A DNA stretch of 64,000 bases from Bacteroides sp. 224 (GCF_010500995.1 NZ_QVMK01000006.1:1-64000); one strand, 5' to 3'. Shown: positions 20,076 through 28,676, counted from the stretch's first letter. A program made the numbers and translations. Notes: generated from the sequence alone by a model not told the origin.

Positions 20076-20459
20076 ATGATTGAGCAATTTTATTCCATTG
20101 ACCATTTGACTACCAATGAACTAAGGGATTTGTATGATACCTACCGCCCTCAGGGTTGGGTGGATTACGAATATTATGACCGTATGATAGAAGGTGTAAC
20201 ACCGCCGACTCTTTCTGACAATGAAATCATGTTCAATATAGATGCTGCGAGTGATAGAAACTACTTTGTATATATGGAAGGCATGGAAGAAGAGGAAGAC
20301 GGAGTTATGATTGGTTTCGGATTAACAGAATACCCTTCATACGGAGTATATCTGCACCTTCATAAAAAATTGCTGAAAGATATTGTGAAGAAATACAATC
20401 TGACAAAAAAGAATGGTGGACGGGAATGGTTTCCGTTCACTAAAGGAAATTTGAATTGA
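20076..20459 (+). CDS. unknown protein, first gene of the T6SS operon
   Basis: This 127-residue acidic protein starts at the first ATG after the promoter. It has no signal peptide, membrane segment or motif that I recognise. The N-terminal half contains TTNELRDLYDTYRPQGW and a PPTLSDNEI stretch. The second half is aromatic-rich (YPSYGVYLHLHKK, REWFPF). It lies 14 bases before a zinc-finger membrane protein and shortly before tssB, so it is probably made with the apparatus. It could be a regulator or accessory factor, and I give it no function. Confidence 0.75.
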   Translation: MIEQFYSIDHLTTNELRDLYDTYRPQGWVDYEYYDRMIEGVTPPTLSDNEIMFNIDAASDRNYFVYMEGMEEEEDGVMIGFGLTEYPSYGVYLHLHKKLLKDIVKKYNLTKKNGGREWFPFTKGNLN

Positions 20460-20473
20460 AAAAACTATAAACA

Positions 20474-20728
20474 ATGAATTGCTATAATCATACTTCTCAA
20501 TCGGCTGTGGCGCAATGCTCGGATTGCGGGAAAGGGCTGTGTCCCGAATGTACATCACGTTATTCGATACCTATATGTAATACCTGCAATGGAAGGCGAA
20601 TTTCCGGCGAAAAAAACAGGATAATTAAAGAAATGTTGCTGACATTTGGAATTGGGCTATTGTTCACTATTTTGATTCTTTATTTTGAACATGGGAAGCA
20701 CCCGAACAATCCAATGATACCCGTGTAG
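20474..20728 (+). CDS. small B-box-like zinc-binding membrane protein
   Basis: This 84-residue protein has an N-terminal Cys/His cluster, MNCYNHTSQSAVAQCSDCGKGLC followed by CTSRY and CNTC, resembling a B-box zinc finger (about 1-40). A single membrane helix follows (MLLTFGIGLLFTILILYF, about 53-70), with a short outside tail. Such proteins with a zinc finger facing the cytoplasm are common in Bacteroidota, but I do not know one as a T6SS part. It lies between the unknown first gene and tssB on the operon transcript. Confidence 0.7.
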   Translation: MNCYNHTSQSAVAQCSDCGKGLCPECTSRYSIPICNTCNGRRISGEKNRIIKEMLLTFGIGLLFTILILYFEHGKHPNNPMIPV

Positions 20729-20785
20729 GTACAGGTGTACTTATGCGGGTATTATTATTATTACGAAACTCAAAATTATAACAAT

Positions 20786-21235
20786 ATGGCAATTCTTGAA
20801 TATGAAATAGGCGGTAACGAAGTAAAAATCGATGCCTCCGAGGGTATTGCGAACATTCCCGATAACCGATCCATGGTTGTGGAACACCTTACGGCTGATG
20901 AACCCATAACACCGGAAGTTGCGTACAACTTAAAAAAGATCGAGGATGTTTTTGCTCATTTTAATCCGAATATGGACATTGAGTTCGAAAATGAAGAAGG
21001 ACAACCCGTTAAGGAAAACCTTCGCTTCAATAATGTGGACGATTTCAGTGTTAAGAAAATGACACAGCAGAGTAATTTTCTTGCAGGACTCAGTCAGGAA
21101 AAGGATTCTTACGAAGGAATGATAAAACAACTTCGCTCCAATAAAGTACTGCAAAAAGCATTACAGGATCCTGAAACAAAAGCTGCGTTCATTGCAGCCC
21201 TCACTTCCTTAAAAAATGAACTCGAAACAGAATAA
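20786..21235 (+). CDS. tssB: T6SS contractile sheath small subunit TssB
   Basis: From the ATG at 20786 the product is 149 residues and begins MAILEYEIGGNE; an in-frame ATG at 20735 adds an implausible Tyr-rich leader. The segment LRFNNVDDFSVKKM (about 85-98) corresponds to the conserved LxFxxxxDF region of TssB/VipA, and a C-terminal helix (about 110-148) follows. TssB and TssC interlock to form the cytoplasmic sheath that contracts to drive the Hcp tube out. The gene is 19 bases before tssC, the usual pairing. Confidence 0.85.
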   Translation: MAILEYEIGGNEVKIDASEGIANIPDNRSMVVEHLTADEPITPEVAYNLKKIEDVFAHFNPNMDIEFENEEGQPVKENLRFNNVDDFSVKKMTQQSNFLAGLSQEKDSYEGMIKQLRSNKVLQKALQDPETKAAFIAALTSLKNELETE

Positions 21236-21254
21236 TATTAAAAATCAATAAAAC

Positions 21255-22631
21255 ATGGCAGATACCAAAGTGAATGTTGCAACGGAAACAGCACCCGAAG
21301 TAACACAACGCACAAAGAAAGACGAAGCCAAAGGATTATCTCAGTCGTTGGATAAACTTTCCAAATTCGGAGGTTTTTCTTTTCTGGAATCTTCAGTAGA
21401 TGGTGTTCAAAACCTCAATCCTGAACGAAAAGCCCGTAAACAAATATTTCTTACTGACGAAAGTAAACAATCCGAACGCGATGCTTTACGCAATAGTCTG
21501 GATATGTGGATTGATATGCTTTCGGGTTCCGAATCCACTTCGGAAATGGTCGATAAATGTAAAGAGAAAGCCGAGTCTGTATCTACGCTTTTAGCTGAAA
21601 GTCAGTTGTTCGCGGTTAAATCTGTATCCGAATTAGAGCGGGCTTACAGAAACGTAATGCTTTTCTATAAGAATACGGAAACCGATAAAGTAACCAATGT
21701 TACTATTGTCAATGCATCGAAAGAACAGGTAACGGATTTGGATAATTCGCGCTTTATCGATTATGTAGCGGCAGAACTTAAACAGAATTACGACCGCTTG
21801 GATCTTCGCACGAATTATTCGTTAATGCTTCTTCCTGGATATTTAGGTTCAAACAAAGTGTTGGAAAAATGGTCTAAAATAGCTTATGCTAATAAAGTAC
21901 AACTTTTTACCGACTTTGCCGATTTGGACAAACCCGATGACGTTGTTGAAATGTTCTTCAATGCCAATCATGCCGGAGGCGATGTGTTTAAGAGTAATGC
22001 AATCATGGCTTGTAACTGGCTGATTGGACGCCCTAAATACAAAGAATTGGGCGAAGAAGACGATTTACATGTTTCGCCTGCCGCCGCTTTGATGGGAAAA
22101 GTGTATATGACACGTATGTCACAAGTTGCAGCCGGAAAGAAATATGGTGGATTAAACGAAGTAGACGAAGTAGCTTTCCCATTGAAAAAAAGTGAATTAT
22201 CGCAATTAGAGCGCATGGGACTTGTTCCGGTGGTAAAAGAATACGGAAAAGTAATGGCTTTTTCTGCTAAAACGCTTTTCAATGGCGATAACCTTGGATT
22301 GCAAACCTATTCGGTAGTTCGTGTTTTTGATTATGTTACCAAGGTTTTGTTCGATTTCCTTAATCGTCGTGCCTTTGAAAACTGGAACTCAAAAACAGAG
22401 AAAGACCTGCGTGGGCAAATCGTTAAATTCCTTGACAGTATTCAAGGTGCGGATCGTCTGATTAAAGAGTTCAAACTGCTTCGTTTGGAACAGGATAAAG
22501 ATAAAAAAGACAGTGTTCATTTGAATCTTTATCTAACACCTTATTTTCCGGGCAAGAGTTTCATTATTCAACTTGACGGAACAAAAGGCGACGATTATGT
22601 AGATTGGGTTGCAGAATATCAGCAACAATAG
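21255..22631 (+). CDS. tssC: T6SS contractile sheath large subunit TssC
   Basis: This 458-residue protein has the size and order expected for TssC/VipB. The N-terminal part is flexible and Lys-rich (1-45), the middle carries DNSRFIDYVAAELKQNYDRLDLRTNYSLMLLPGYLGSN (about 155-200), and the sheath domain ends with HLNLYLTPYFPGKSFIIQLDG (about 415-440). It builds the outer wall of the contractile sheath with TssB, encoded just upstream, and is disassembled by the ClpV encoded just downstream. Confidence 0.88.
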   Translation: MADTKVNVATETAPEVTQRTKKDEAKGLSQSLDKLSKFGGFSFLESSVDGVQNLNPERKARKQIFLTDESKQSERDALRNSLDMWIDMLSGSESTSEMVDKCKEKAESVSTLLAESQLFAVKSVSELERAYRNVMLFYKNTETDKVTNVTIVNASKEQVTDLDNSRFIDYVAAELKQNYDRLDLRTNYSLMLLPGYLGSNKVLEKWSKIAYANKVQLFTDFADLDKPDDVVEMFFNANHAGGDVFKSNAIMACNWLIGRPKYKELGEEDDLHVSPAAALMGKVYMTRMSQVAAGKKYGGLNEVDEVAFPLKKSELSQLERMGLVPVVKEYGKVMAFSAKTLFNGDNLGLQTYSVVRVFDYVTKVLFDFLNRRAFENWNSKTEKDLRGQIVKFLDSIQGADRLIKEFKLLRLEQDKDKKDSVHLNLYLTPYFPGKSFIIQLDGTKGDDYVDWVAEYQQQ

Positions 22632-22654
22632 TATAATAACACAATGCAGAACGG

Positions 22655-25129
22655 ATGGAGTTTCTTAATCTGAATGAATCGGTACACAACGCGATACGAA
22701 TAGCCAAAGGAATTGCACGGGATTACTGTAATCCGCAATATAGTCCTGCCCACATGCTTTATGCTTTAATGCATAAGGAAATAGGGATCGAATCCTTTAT
22801 TTCCGCATTGGGGCAGGACTCCGCGTTTATAAGGGAATGGGCGGAAGTCCGGATTGAAGATATGCCCAAGGCAACTTCCGGCGGCGACATTACGGCTTGT
22901 GAACAAATGGCGAATGTATTTGAAAAAGCCGATAACATTCGCTTGCAATGGGGAGCATTGGAAATCAATCCGATATGCGTGTTTACTGCGCTTATTGTCC
23001 CCGAAACGGGTTTCAGTGCAGACGAATTAAAATCGTTCCCTCTCAGGGAACGGGATATTCACGATCATTTTCTAAGTGGCGTTTCCACACAAACAGCAGC
23101 AATGCACATGCCCGATGATTCGGGCGGTAATATGCCGCTTCCTAAAACGAATCTTCTTAAATATTGTACAAATAAAACAGAAGCTGCTGCTGTGGGAACG
23201 GTATACCCCATTGTACGGCGGGATAACGAAACCCGTATGATGATGGAAATTTTGGGACGCCACAGTAAACCGAATGTCTTGATTATCGGTGATGCCGGAG
23301 TCGGAAAAACAGCAATGGTCGATGGTTTGGCTTGCAGTATTGTTAAAGGCAATGTTCCACGCTATTTGAAAGATGCCGTTGTCTATGAATTGGACACGGG
23401 AACTTTGATTGCAGGGGCTACCTATAAAGGAGAAATCGAAGATCGATTGAAAGGAATTATTAAGGAATTGGAAACAACTCCGGGTGCGATTTTATTTATT
23501 GATGAAATCCATGTCCTGATTGATCCCAAACAAGGCAACAACGGAGCAGCAAGCATTCTCAAACCCGAACTTTCCAAAGGATTGATAACCGTTATCGGAG
23601 CAACAACCGTTGATGAATATCGTAAACTGATTGAACCCGACCACGCATTTAACCGCCGTTTTGAAGTCCTGCAAGTTTCGGAACCCGACAAAGAATCTAC
23701 AGTCAGTATGATAGAAGCTGTGCTCGGCAGATATATAGAATATCATGGAATCAAAGTAGATCATGATTCGCTTGGCGATTGCGTGGCATTAGCTAAACGC
23801 TACATAAAAGAACGTAGACTGCCCGATGCGGCGATAGATCTCTTAGACAGAACAATGGCTGCTGTGAAATTAATCAACCAAACGGCAAAAACCGATATTA
23901 CAGAGTTTAGCCGTGAACTAGCAGCTATCGAAGAGAAAAAAGAAATTGCGGAAGAAGACAGAGTGGAGCAATTACGCTTACTGTCCTTCTCCATAAACAG
24001 CAAACTCAGTCCTATATTATTAGGACTGCTAAATGCGGAGGGCGATCCCGATAATTTTAATACTGCCGAACAATGGATTAATTATCTGTTAGGCAGATTG
24101 GAGAGCCTGCAAAAAATGACCAAAGAACCTATCGAGAAAGTAACTTCACATGAAGTGGCAGCAGTGATTTCAGCTTCAACCGGAATTCCAATCGGAAAAA
24201 TAGAATCGGGAGAAAAAGAGAAATTGCTAAATATGGAAGATACCTTGCGCCGCAGGGTGGTCGGTCAGGACGGAGCATTAAAGGTTCTTACCGATGCCAT
24301 TGTCGAATCCCGAAGCGGGATGAACAAACCCGGACAGCCTATCGGTTCTTTCTTCCTTTTAGGACCTACCGGAACAGGTAAAACCGAATTGGCAAAGGCG
24401 TTGGCAGAAGCTCTTTTTAACGATGAAAAATCGATGATCCGATTGGATATGTCGGAGTTTAAGGAAGAACATTCAGCAGCTTTACTTTTAGGAGCTCCTC
24501 CGGGATATGTCGGCTACGAAGAAGGCGGAGTTTTAGTTAATAAGATAAGGCGACAACCTTATGCCGTAGTGCTTTTCGATGAAATAGAAAAAGCCCATTC
24601 GTCCGTGTATGATATTTTTCTTCAAATAATGGACGAAGGAAAACTGCACGACCGCTTAGGTAAAGAGGGAGATTTCTCCAATTCCATTGTTCTGTTTACC
24701 TCTAATGTAGGAAGCGAATGGTTGGCAAAAGAAATAACCGAAGGAAGAACACCCGACACAACCAAACTGATGGAAATTATGGCTCAATATTTCCGTCCAG
24801 AATATTTGGCTCGTCTGTCAGAAATTGTTCCGTTTGCTCCGATTAATGAAGATATGCTTATCCGTATATTCGATATTCAAATGCGCGACGTAAGCGCATT
24901 ATTAGACAAACAAGGAATCAAGATTGAAGTGTCGGAAGATGCGAAAAAAATGCTCGCTCATAACGGATTCAATCCGAAATATGGTGCACGTCAGGTTGCC
25001 GGAACAATCCGCAGTCAAATTCGCCGACCGATTTCCAAAATGCTGATTTCTGGTAAGGTGACAGCAGGAAACACCATTGTTGTCGGTGTCGATGATAAAG
25101 AAGAATTAACATGGGATATAAAACATTAA
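22655..25129 (+). CDS. tssH: T6SS sheath-recycling ATPase ClpV/TssH
   Basis: This 824-residue AAA+ unfoldase has an N-terminal Clp-N repeat domain (about 1-150). The first nucleotide-binding domain has Walker A GDAGVGKT (about 211) and Walker B LFIDEIH (about 280). The second has Walker A GPTGTGKT (about 569) and FDEIEKAH (about 640), then a C-terminal D2-small domain. It pulls contracted TssB/TssC sheaths apart so they can be reused. The middle helical domain is short (about 420-490), which fits ClpV-like proteins of the Bacteroidota system rather than full ClpB. The ATG at 22655 is 23 bases after tssC. Confidence 0.93.
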   Translation: MEFLNLNESVHNAIRIAKGIARDYCNPQYSPAHMLYALMHKEIGIESFISALGQDSAFIREWAEVRIEDMPKATSGGDITACEQMANVFEKADNIRLQWGALEINPICVFTALIVPETGFSADELKSFPLRERDIHDHFLSGVSTQTAAMHMPDDSGGNMPLPKTNLLKYCTNKTEAAAVGTVYPIVRRDNETRMMMEILGRHSKPNVLIIGDAGVGKTAMVDGLACSIVKGNVPRYLKDAVVYELDTGTLIAGATYKGEIEDRLKGIIKELETTPGAILFIDEIHVLIDPKQGNNGAASILKPELSKGLITVIGATTVDEYRKLIEPDHAFNRRFEVLQVSEPDKESTVSMIEAVLGRYIEYHGIKVDHDSLGDCVALAKRYIKERRLPDAAIDLLDRTMAAVKLINQTAKTDITEFSRELAAIEEKKEIAEEDRVEQLRLLSFSINSKLSPILLGLLNAEGDPDNFNTAEQWINYLLGRLESLQKMTKEPIEKVTSHEVAAVISASTGIPIGKIESGEKEKLLNMEDTLRRRVVGQDGALKVLTDAIVESRSGMNKPGQPIGSFFLLGPTGTGKTELAKALAEALFNDEKSMIRLDMSEFKEEHSAALLLGAPPGYVGYEEGGVLVNKIRRQPYAVVLFDEIEKAHSSVYDIFLQIMDEGKLHDRLGKEGDFSNSIVLFTSNVGSEWLAKEITEGRTPDTTKLMEIMAQYFRPEYLARLSEIVPFAPINEDMLIRIFDIQMRDVSALLDKQGIKIEVSEDAKKMLAHNGFNPKYGARQVAGTIRSQIRRPISKMLISGKVTAGNTIVVGVDDKEELTWDIKH

Positions 25130-25141
25130 AAACAGAAAATA

Positions 25142-25570
25142 ATGTTCGGACATAAAAGTTTTTTGAAAATAGGCGAACTCTCCGATGCGAGTATCATGGG
25201 ACTTTATAAGGATAGTTACGAACTAGATCATTGTTCCTATAACTTTTCGCAAGGAGTAAATTCTGATGGGAAGGCGCAAACAGAAGTTCGTGGAGGCATG
25301 ATTAATATTGTCATTCCCGGCATACCTCCGCTTGATATTATCGGGTGGGCATTGGATGCCCGTAAATACAACAATGGCATGATTGTTATTTGTGACGATA
25401 ATGATATGCCATTGGAAAAAATCAAGTTTACAGACGCTGCTTGTATTGCGATGGATATTAGTTATCAGCAACAAGGAGAGGGTTATATAGGCACAAAATT
25501 GACTTTGCAAACCAGAGTTTTGTCTGTGGGGCAAGTCTCTTTGAATAAACGTTGGAGCGGATTTGAATAA
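25142..25570 (+). CDS. tssD: Hcp-type tube protein TssD (copy 1)
   Basis: This 142-residue protein belongs to the Bacteroidota Hcp/TssD family. It has ELDHCSYNFSQGVNSDGKAQTEVRGG near 25-55, where the Q...G.PQ-EVRGG motif is shared with the next gene, and GWALDARKYNNG near 75. It would form hexamer rings stacked into the tube expelled by the sheath, and may hold small effectors inside. It lies 12 bases after clpV and 12 bases before a second copy. Together with copy 2 it is the better candidate for the structural tube; copies 3 and 4 lie beyond an inserted effector-like cassette. Confidence 0.85.
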   Translation: MFGHKSFLKIGELSDASIMGLYKDSYELDHCSYNFSQGVNSDGKAQTEVRGGMINIVIPGIPPLDIIGWALDARKYNNGMIVICDDNDMPLEKIKFTDAACIAMDISYQQQGEGYIGTKLTLQTRVLSVGQVSLNKRWSGFE

Positions 25571-25582
25571 AAAAGTACAAAC

Positions 25583-26014
25583 ATGGACAAATTAAAAGAA
25601 ATAGCAAGTAATCTTTTCAGCTTCCCCAGAATCGACAGTGAATTGACCGTCTGGTTTCTGTTTGAAGGGAAAGAATATGAAATCAGCCAATTCAATATTG
25701 CTTTCAACCAATCGGTCGATTTTAAGGGACAACCTCAAAATGAAGTTCGTGGTGGTCGAATAATGATTACTTTAACCGAAGCTGTACAGGAAAACATCTA
25801 TGCATGGGCGATGACTTCCTGTGCAAGAAACGGAAAAATCGAATTTCGTTCAAAAACGACGAATTCTCCATTAAAAGTTGAATTTATGAATGCACATTGT
25901 GCCAATTTTGAACGAACTATCAATTTAGCTAATGGTCTAAGAACAGTAATTGTTATTTATCCTGAAGAACTTATGATAAACGGGATCAACTTTGATAACA
26001 ATTGGGTTAAATAA
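25583..26014 (+). CDS. tssD: Hcp-type tube protein TssD (copy 2)
   Basis: This 143-residue paralogue of the preceding gene has FNIAFNQSVDFKGQPQNEVRGGRIMITLTEA near 30-62, the family signature. The C-terminal half VEFMNAHCANFERTINLANG differs clearly from copy 1. It is followed after 8 bases by the effector-like gene at 26023. In other Bacteroidales systems, hcp genes next to a small effector gene encode the ring that carries that effector, so this copy is a likely carrier for the hydrophobic protein downstream. That assignment is by position only. Confidence 0.83.
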   Translation: MDKLKEIASNLFSFPRIDSELTVWFLFEGKEYEISQFNIAFNQSVDFKGQPQNEVRGGRIMITLTEAVQENIYAWAMTSCARNGKIEFRSKTTNSPLKVEFMNAHCANFERTINLANGLRTVIVIYPEELMINGINFDNNWVK

Positions 26015-26022
26015 TTTGCTTT

Positions 26023-26751
26023 ATGCCGGAAACACCATATAAACCAGAAGACGAATATATATTGCAGGATTCCATATCTTCTTTTAAGGCGTATGTCTCC
26101 TCTAATACTCCATACACGGGACCGATAGGTTATCTTCCCGGATATGGATTCTTGGGCTATTCCACCTACCAGCCGGCAGAGATCGTAATCTCCCAGTCGC
26201 CGGAGCCGCTGGCTGACCAGCAGAACGGATCTGACTTGGATGTGATTCTTGAGGACGCCGCCCTGATGACCGGTATTTTCGACATCTTCGTCAATGGGTC
26301 GGTAGACTTACAAGCAAATGATATCTTTTATTGGGATGAAGTAGATGGAAAATTTGCTAAAACACCTAAATCAAGTTCTTCCCCACGAGCTGGAGGATAT
26401 CGAGCTGCTACTGAGATGGCAAAAGTCGGCAAGTCTTTCGCAAAAGTAACCACATGGGTCAGTATAGCAATTACAGCGACACAAGTGGGTCGAAATGGTT
26501 TGGATGTCAATACAGGAGCTGATATTGTAATTTGCGCTGTCGGTTTTATTCCCGGTGTCGGCTGGATTATTGCGGGAGGGTATTGTATTGCTAATGTAAT
26601 TGTAAAAGAAACCACAGGGAACTCCATTCCGGAACATGCTAAAGAACAATGGAACGAAAAGGTAGAAAAGCCTCTTGCCCGGAAAATGGGAATGCTGGAA
26701 AAATACCTGCAAAACGTGTTTTTCTACGACTGGATGAAATGGATGTATTAA
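26023..26751 (+). CDS. candidate small hydrophobic T6SS effector
   Basis: This 242-residue protein of unknown family sits between Hcp genes 2 and 3 with a lipoprotein gene directly after it. It has no signal peptide. The N-terminal half (1-110) is acidic and rich in Tyr and Pro, and a Ser/Lys linker follows (about 112-122). Two hydrophobic segments follow: residues 142-155 and a hairpin-like stretch 166-194 (AVGFIPGVGWIIAGGY). A charged tail ends FFYDWMKWMY. The FIPGVGW hairpin resembles glycine-rich hydrophobic hairpins seen in Bacteroidota polymorphic toxins, which suggests membrane insertion; that is inference. Bases about 26161-26280 are 58% GC while the flanks are near 35%, so the coding region appears mosaic. 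It could instead be an adaptor or a membrane-anchored immunity protein. Confidence 0.6.
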   Translation: MPETPYKPEDEYILQDSISSFKAYVSSNTPYTGPIGYLPGYGFLGYSTYQPAEIVISQSPEPLADQQNGSDLDVILEDAALMTGIFDIFVNGSVDLQANDIFYWDEVDGKFAKTPKSSSSPRAGGYRAATEMAKVGKSFAKVTTWVSIAITATQVGRNGLDVNTGADIVICAVGFIPGVGWIIAGGYCIANVIVKETTGNSIPEHAKEQWNEKVEKPLARKMGMLEKYLQNVFFYDWMKWMY

Positions 26752-26767
26752 ATTTTAATTAAAATAG

Positions 26768-27400
26768 ATGAAATATCTGGGAATCATATTGATATTTATT
26801 TCCTTAATAGGATGTAACTTCGAAAAAAAACAAGAACAGCAAGATTCTATTCGGGCACATGAATTATATAATTCGGGATTGTCTTTCAGTTTACAAAATA
26901 ATCCTGCAAAAGCTTTACCGCTTTACGATTCAGCGATAATACTTCTGCCTAATGAAGGAAAGTTCTATACTAATAGAGGAATGACAAAATATGAATTAGG
27001 AGATACCATTGGTGCATTTTCAGACTCATACAAAGCTATTGAACTGGATAGTTTAGATGCTGTAGCTTATCAAAATTTAGGCGTTATTTATGGAGACATG
27101 GGAGAAGATTCAATTAGTCTTAAATATGCAGAAAAGGTTTGGGAATTACAGCCAACAATAAATAATCTATATAACATAGGTATACAGAAGTACATGTTGA
27201 AAGATTACGAAAGATGTATTTCTATATTTCTGGAATATTTAGCTGATAATAAAACTCCATTTAGAGACATGGCATTCTACTACTTGGGTAACAGTTATGC
27301 CGAACTCAACGATAATTATAATGCTCAACGCTGTTGGGATAAGGCTAATGAGATTGCAGGATACGATTTTAAAACAGATATGGATAAAACAAAGAAATAA
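26768..27400 (+). CDS. TPR lipoprotein, candidate immunity protein
   Basis: This 210-residue protein starts with a lipoprotein signal, with lipobox SLIGC and acylated Cys at 16. About five tetratricopeptide-like repeats follow (about 28-205), with repeated small residues at Ala/Gly positions, for example ELYNSGLSF, YTNRGMTKYELGD, AVAYQNLGVIYGDMG and MAFYYLGNSYAELND. It would be anchored facing the periplasm or the cell surface. It directly follows the candidate effector gene (16-base gap) and is outside the conserved T6SS gene set, the usual position of an immunity gene. A structural lipoprotein of the apparatus is possible but less likely, since the known extra lipoprotein TssR is encoded elsewhere. 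Confidence 0.65.
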   Translation: MKYLGIILIFISLIGCNFEKKQEQQDSIRAHELYNSGLSFSLQNNPAKALPLYDSAIILLPNEGKFYTNRGMTKYELGDTIGAFSDSYKAIELDSLDAVAYQNLGVIYGDMGEDSISLKYAEKVWELQPTINNLYNIGIQKYMLKDYERCISIFLEYLADNKTPFRDMAFYYLGNSYAELNDNYNAQRCWDKANEIAGYDFKTDMDKTKK

Positions 27401-27406
27401 ACAGAT

Positions 27407-27814
27407 ATGCCCACTTACCTCCACATACATAAATCACGTACCGACTCTCCGCAAAATCTTTTTCGGGAGCGATACGAAGTACGACATTTCGATTACGAAT
27501 TGCGTAGAGAAACAAACTCCAAAGGAGAAATTATTTCGGACGTATTGGGTGGAGTTGTGCGTGTTATTATGGACGGATTCGGCGACAATGGATTGTTTCA
27601 TTGGCTTTTTCGTCCCGATGTGGAAGAAAACGGCGAAATCGTTACAACAGATGAGCATGAGAGAATCATTGAAAAGTTCACTTTTGCAAAAGCGAAAGCA
27701 AAGGGATACAAGTTGCATTTTGATGCATCGGTAAAAACCTCTGCTGTTTCTATCCTTACGATTGAAGCAAAGGAGATAACAACCGATAACGATTTATTTT
27801 TTGAAAGGAAATAA
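27407..27814 (+). CDS. tssD: divergent Hcp-type protein (copy 3)
   Basis: This 135-residue protein has RYEVRHFDYELRRETNSKGEIISDVLGGVVRVIMDGFGD near 23-62, a divergent form of the Hcp signature in which the usual VRGG region reads VLGG. The second half has LHFDASVKTSAVSILTIEAKEI near 105-125. It would form a tube ring or a special ring carrying cargo. It follows the TPR lipoprotein gene by 6 bases and precedes copy 4 by 2 bases, so the two may assemble together. The length is within the Hcp family range. Confidence 0.75.
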   Translation: MPTYLHIHKSRTDSPQNLFRERYEVRHFDYELRRETNSKGEIISDVLGGVVRVIMDGFGDNGLFHWLFRPDVEENGEIVTTDEHERIIEKFTFAKAKAKGYKLHFDASVKTSAVSILTIEAKEITTDNDLFFERK

Positions 27815-27816
27815 GC

Positions 27817-28233
27817 ATGGGATTTTTCAGCAATATATTCAACAGAGGGAAAGCCTATACGGATAAAAGTATAGCGCCTGCGCATGCCTGTGAAATGGAA
27901 ATTGACGGAAAAAAGCATTTGCTGTTGGAATTTGATATGGATTTCAGTACCGCAACAGCCAACCGTTATATTCCCATGTATGCTGTGTTTGCCGATAAAA
28001 TATCTCCCGAACTCGAATCGTGGATTACACGGAGCAGTAAAAGGAAAGACGGCATCATTAAGTTTTTTCGAAACAGCGACAACTTAAGCGAAGGAGCTGT
28101 ATTTACCCTCTCGTTTTCGGATGCGGTCTGTAAAAGCTATAAAAAATCGACACGCGGCGACAATCCCGTTACCACTTTAGTGTTGGCGGCAAAGCATATA
28201 AAACTGCAAGACGAAGAATTTTTAATGAATTAA
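27817..28233 (+). CDS. tssD: divergent Hcp-type protein (copy 4)
   Basis: This 138-residue protein begins MGFFSNIFNRGKAYTDK and has EFDMDFSTATANRYIPMYAVFADKISPELESWITRSSKRKDG near 38-80, a distant Hcp-like pattern. The second half carries FTLSFSDAVCKSYKKST, matching the position of the Cys-containing segment in copies 1 and 2. It starts 2 bases after copy 3, so translation is coupled. It is the most diverged of the four and could be a ring that binds a particular effector or a tube-baseplate adaptor. Confidence 0.65.
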   Translation: MGFFSNIFNRGKAYTDKSIAPAHACEMEIDGKKHLLLEFDMDFSTATANRYIPMYAVFADKISPELESWITRSSKRKDGIIKFFRNSDNLSEGAVFTLSFSDAVCKSYKKSTRGDNPVTTLVLAAKHIKLQDEEFLMN

Positions 28234-28248
28234 TATGAAAGACAAAGG

Positions 28249-28671
28249 ATGAAAACTTATGAACTATCGGAATTTTCCTTTTTGCTGAAACTTGGTCTGT
28301 GGACAGGCGGCGAAGTGATTGGCTTGGGTTATGTTTCGTCGGCAAATAAGGTTTCGTCCAACGAAAACACAGCAGGCTTATCAGGAATAGAGTTAAGCAG
28401 CGGTGTGAGATTGGAAAAACAGGAAATGACGGGAATGAGTGATATGGATTTAATTTTCTCCGTCTATGAACCCTACAGGGGAACATACCTGTTCTGGTCA
28501 GTTTCGACAAATTATACGAGTAATCTTGAAGAGGTGTTATTTGCGTCTGCTCAACAAAATGAAAATATAAAAAGAAAAAGTACGGGTAGAACATATACTT
28601 CTTTTAGAAATAAGAGTAAGTACATTGATCACAGAACAATAATGACTCGGTCAGGGAAGATAAATATATAA
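28249..28671 (+). CDS. unknown T6SS-linked protein
   Basis: This 140-residue protein lies between the Hcp genes and tssE. I do not recognise it. The N-terminal half is Gly/Ser-rich (LWTGGEVIGLGYVSSANK) and would form strands. The C-terminal 35 residues are basic (KRKSTGRTYTSFRNKSKYIDHR). It has no signal peptide or membrane helix. Its size is close to the Hcp-type proteins and it follows them by 15 bases, so a very distant Hcp or a tube-related adaptor is possible. The conserved motif seen in copies 1 and 2 is not visible. Confidence 0.6.
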   Translation: MKTYELSEFSFLLKLGLWTGGEVIGLGYVSSANKVSSNENTAGLSGIELSSGVRLEKQEMTGMSDMDLIFSVYEPYRGTYLFWSVSTNYTSNLEEVLFASAQQNENIKRKSTGRTYTSFRNKSKYIDHRTIMTRSGKINI

Positions 28672-28676
28672 GAACG

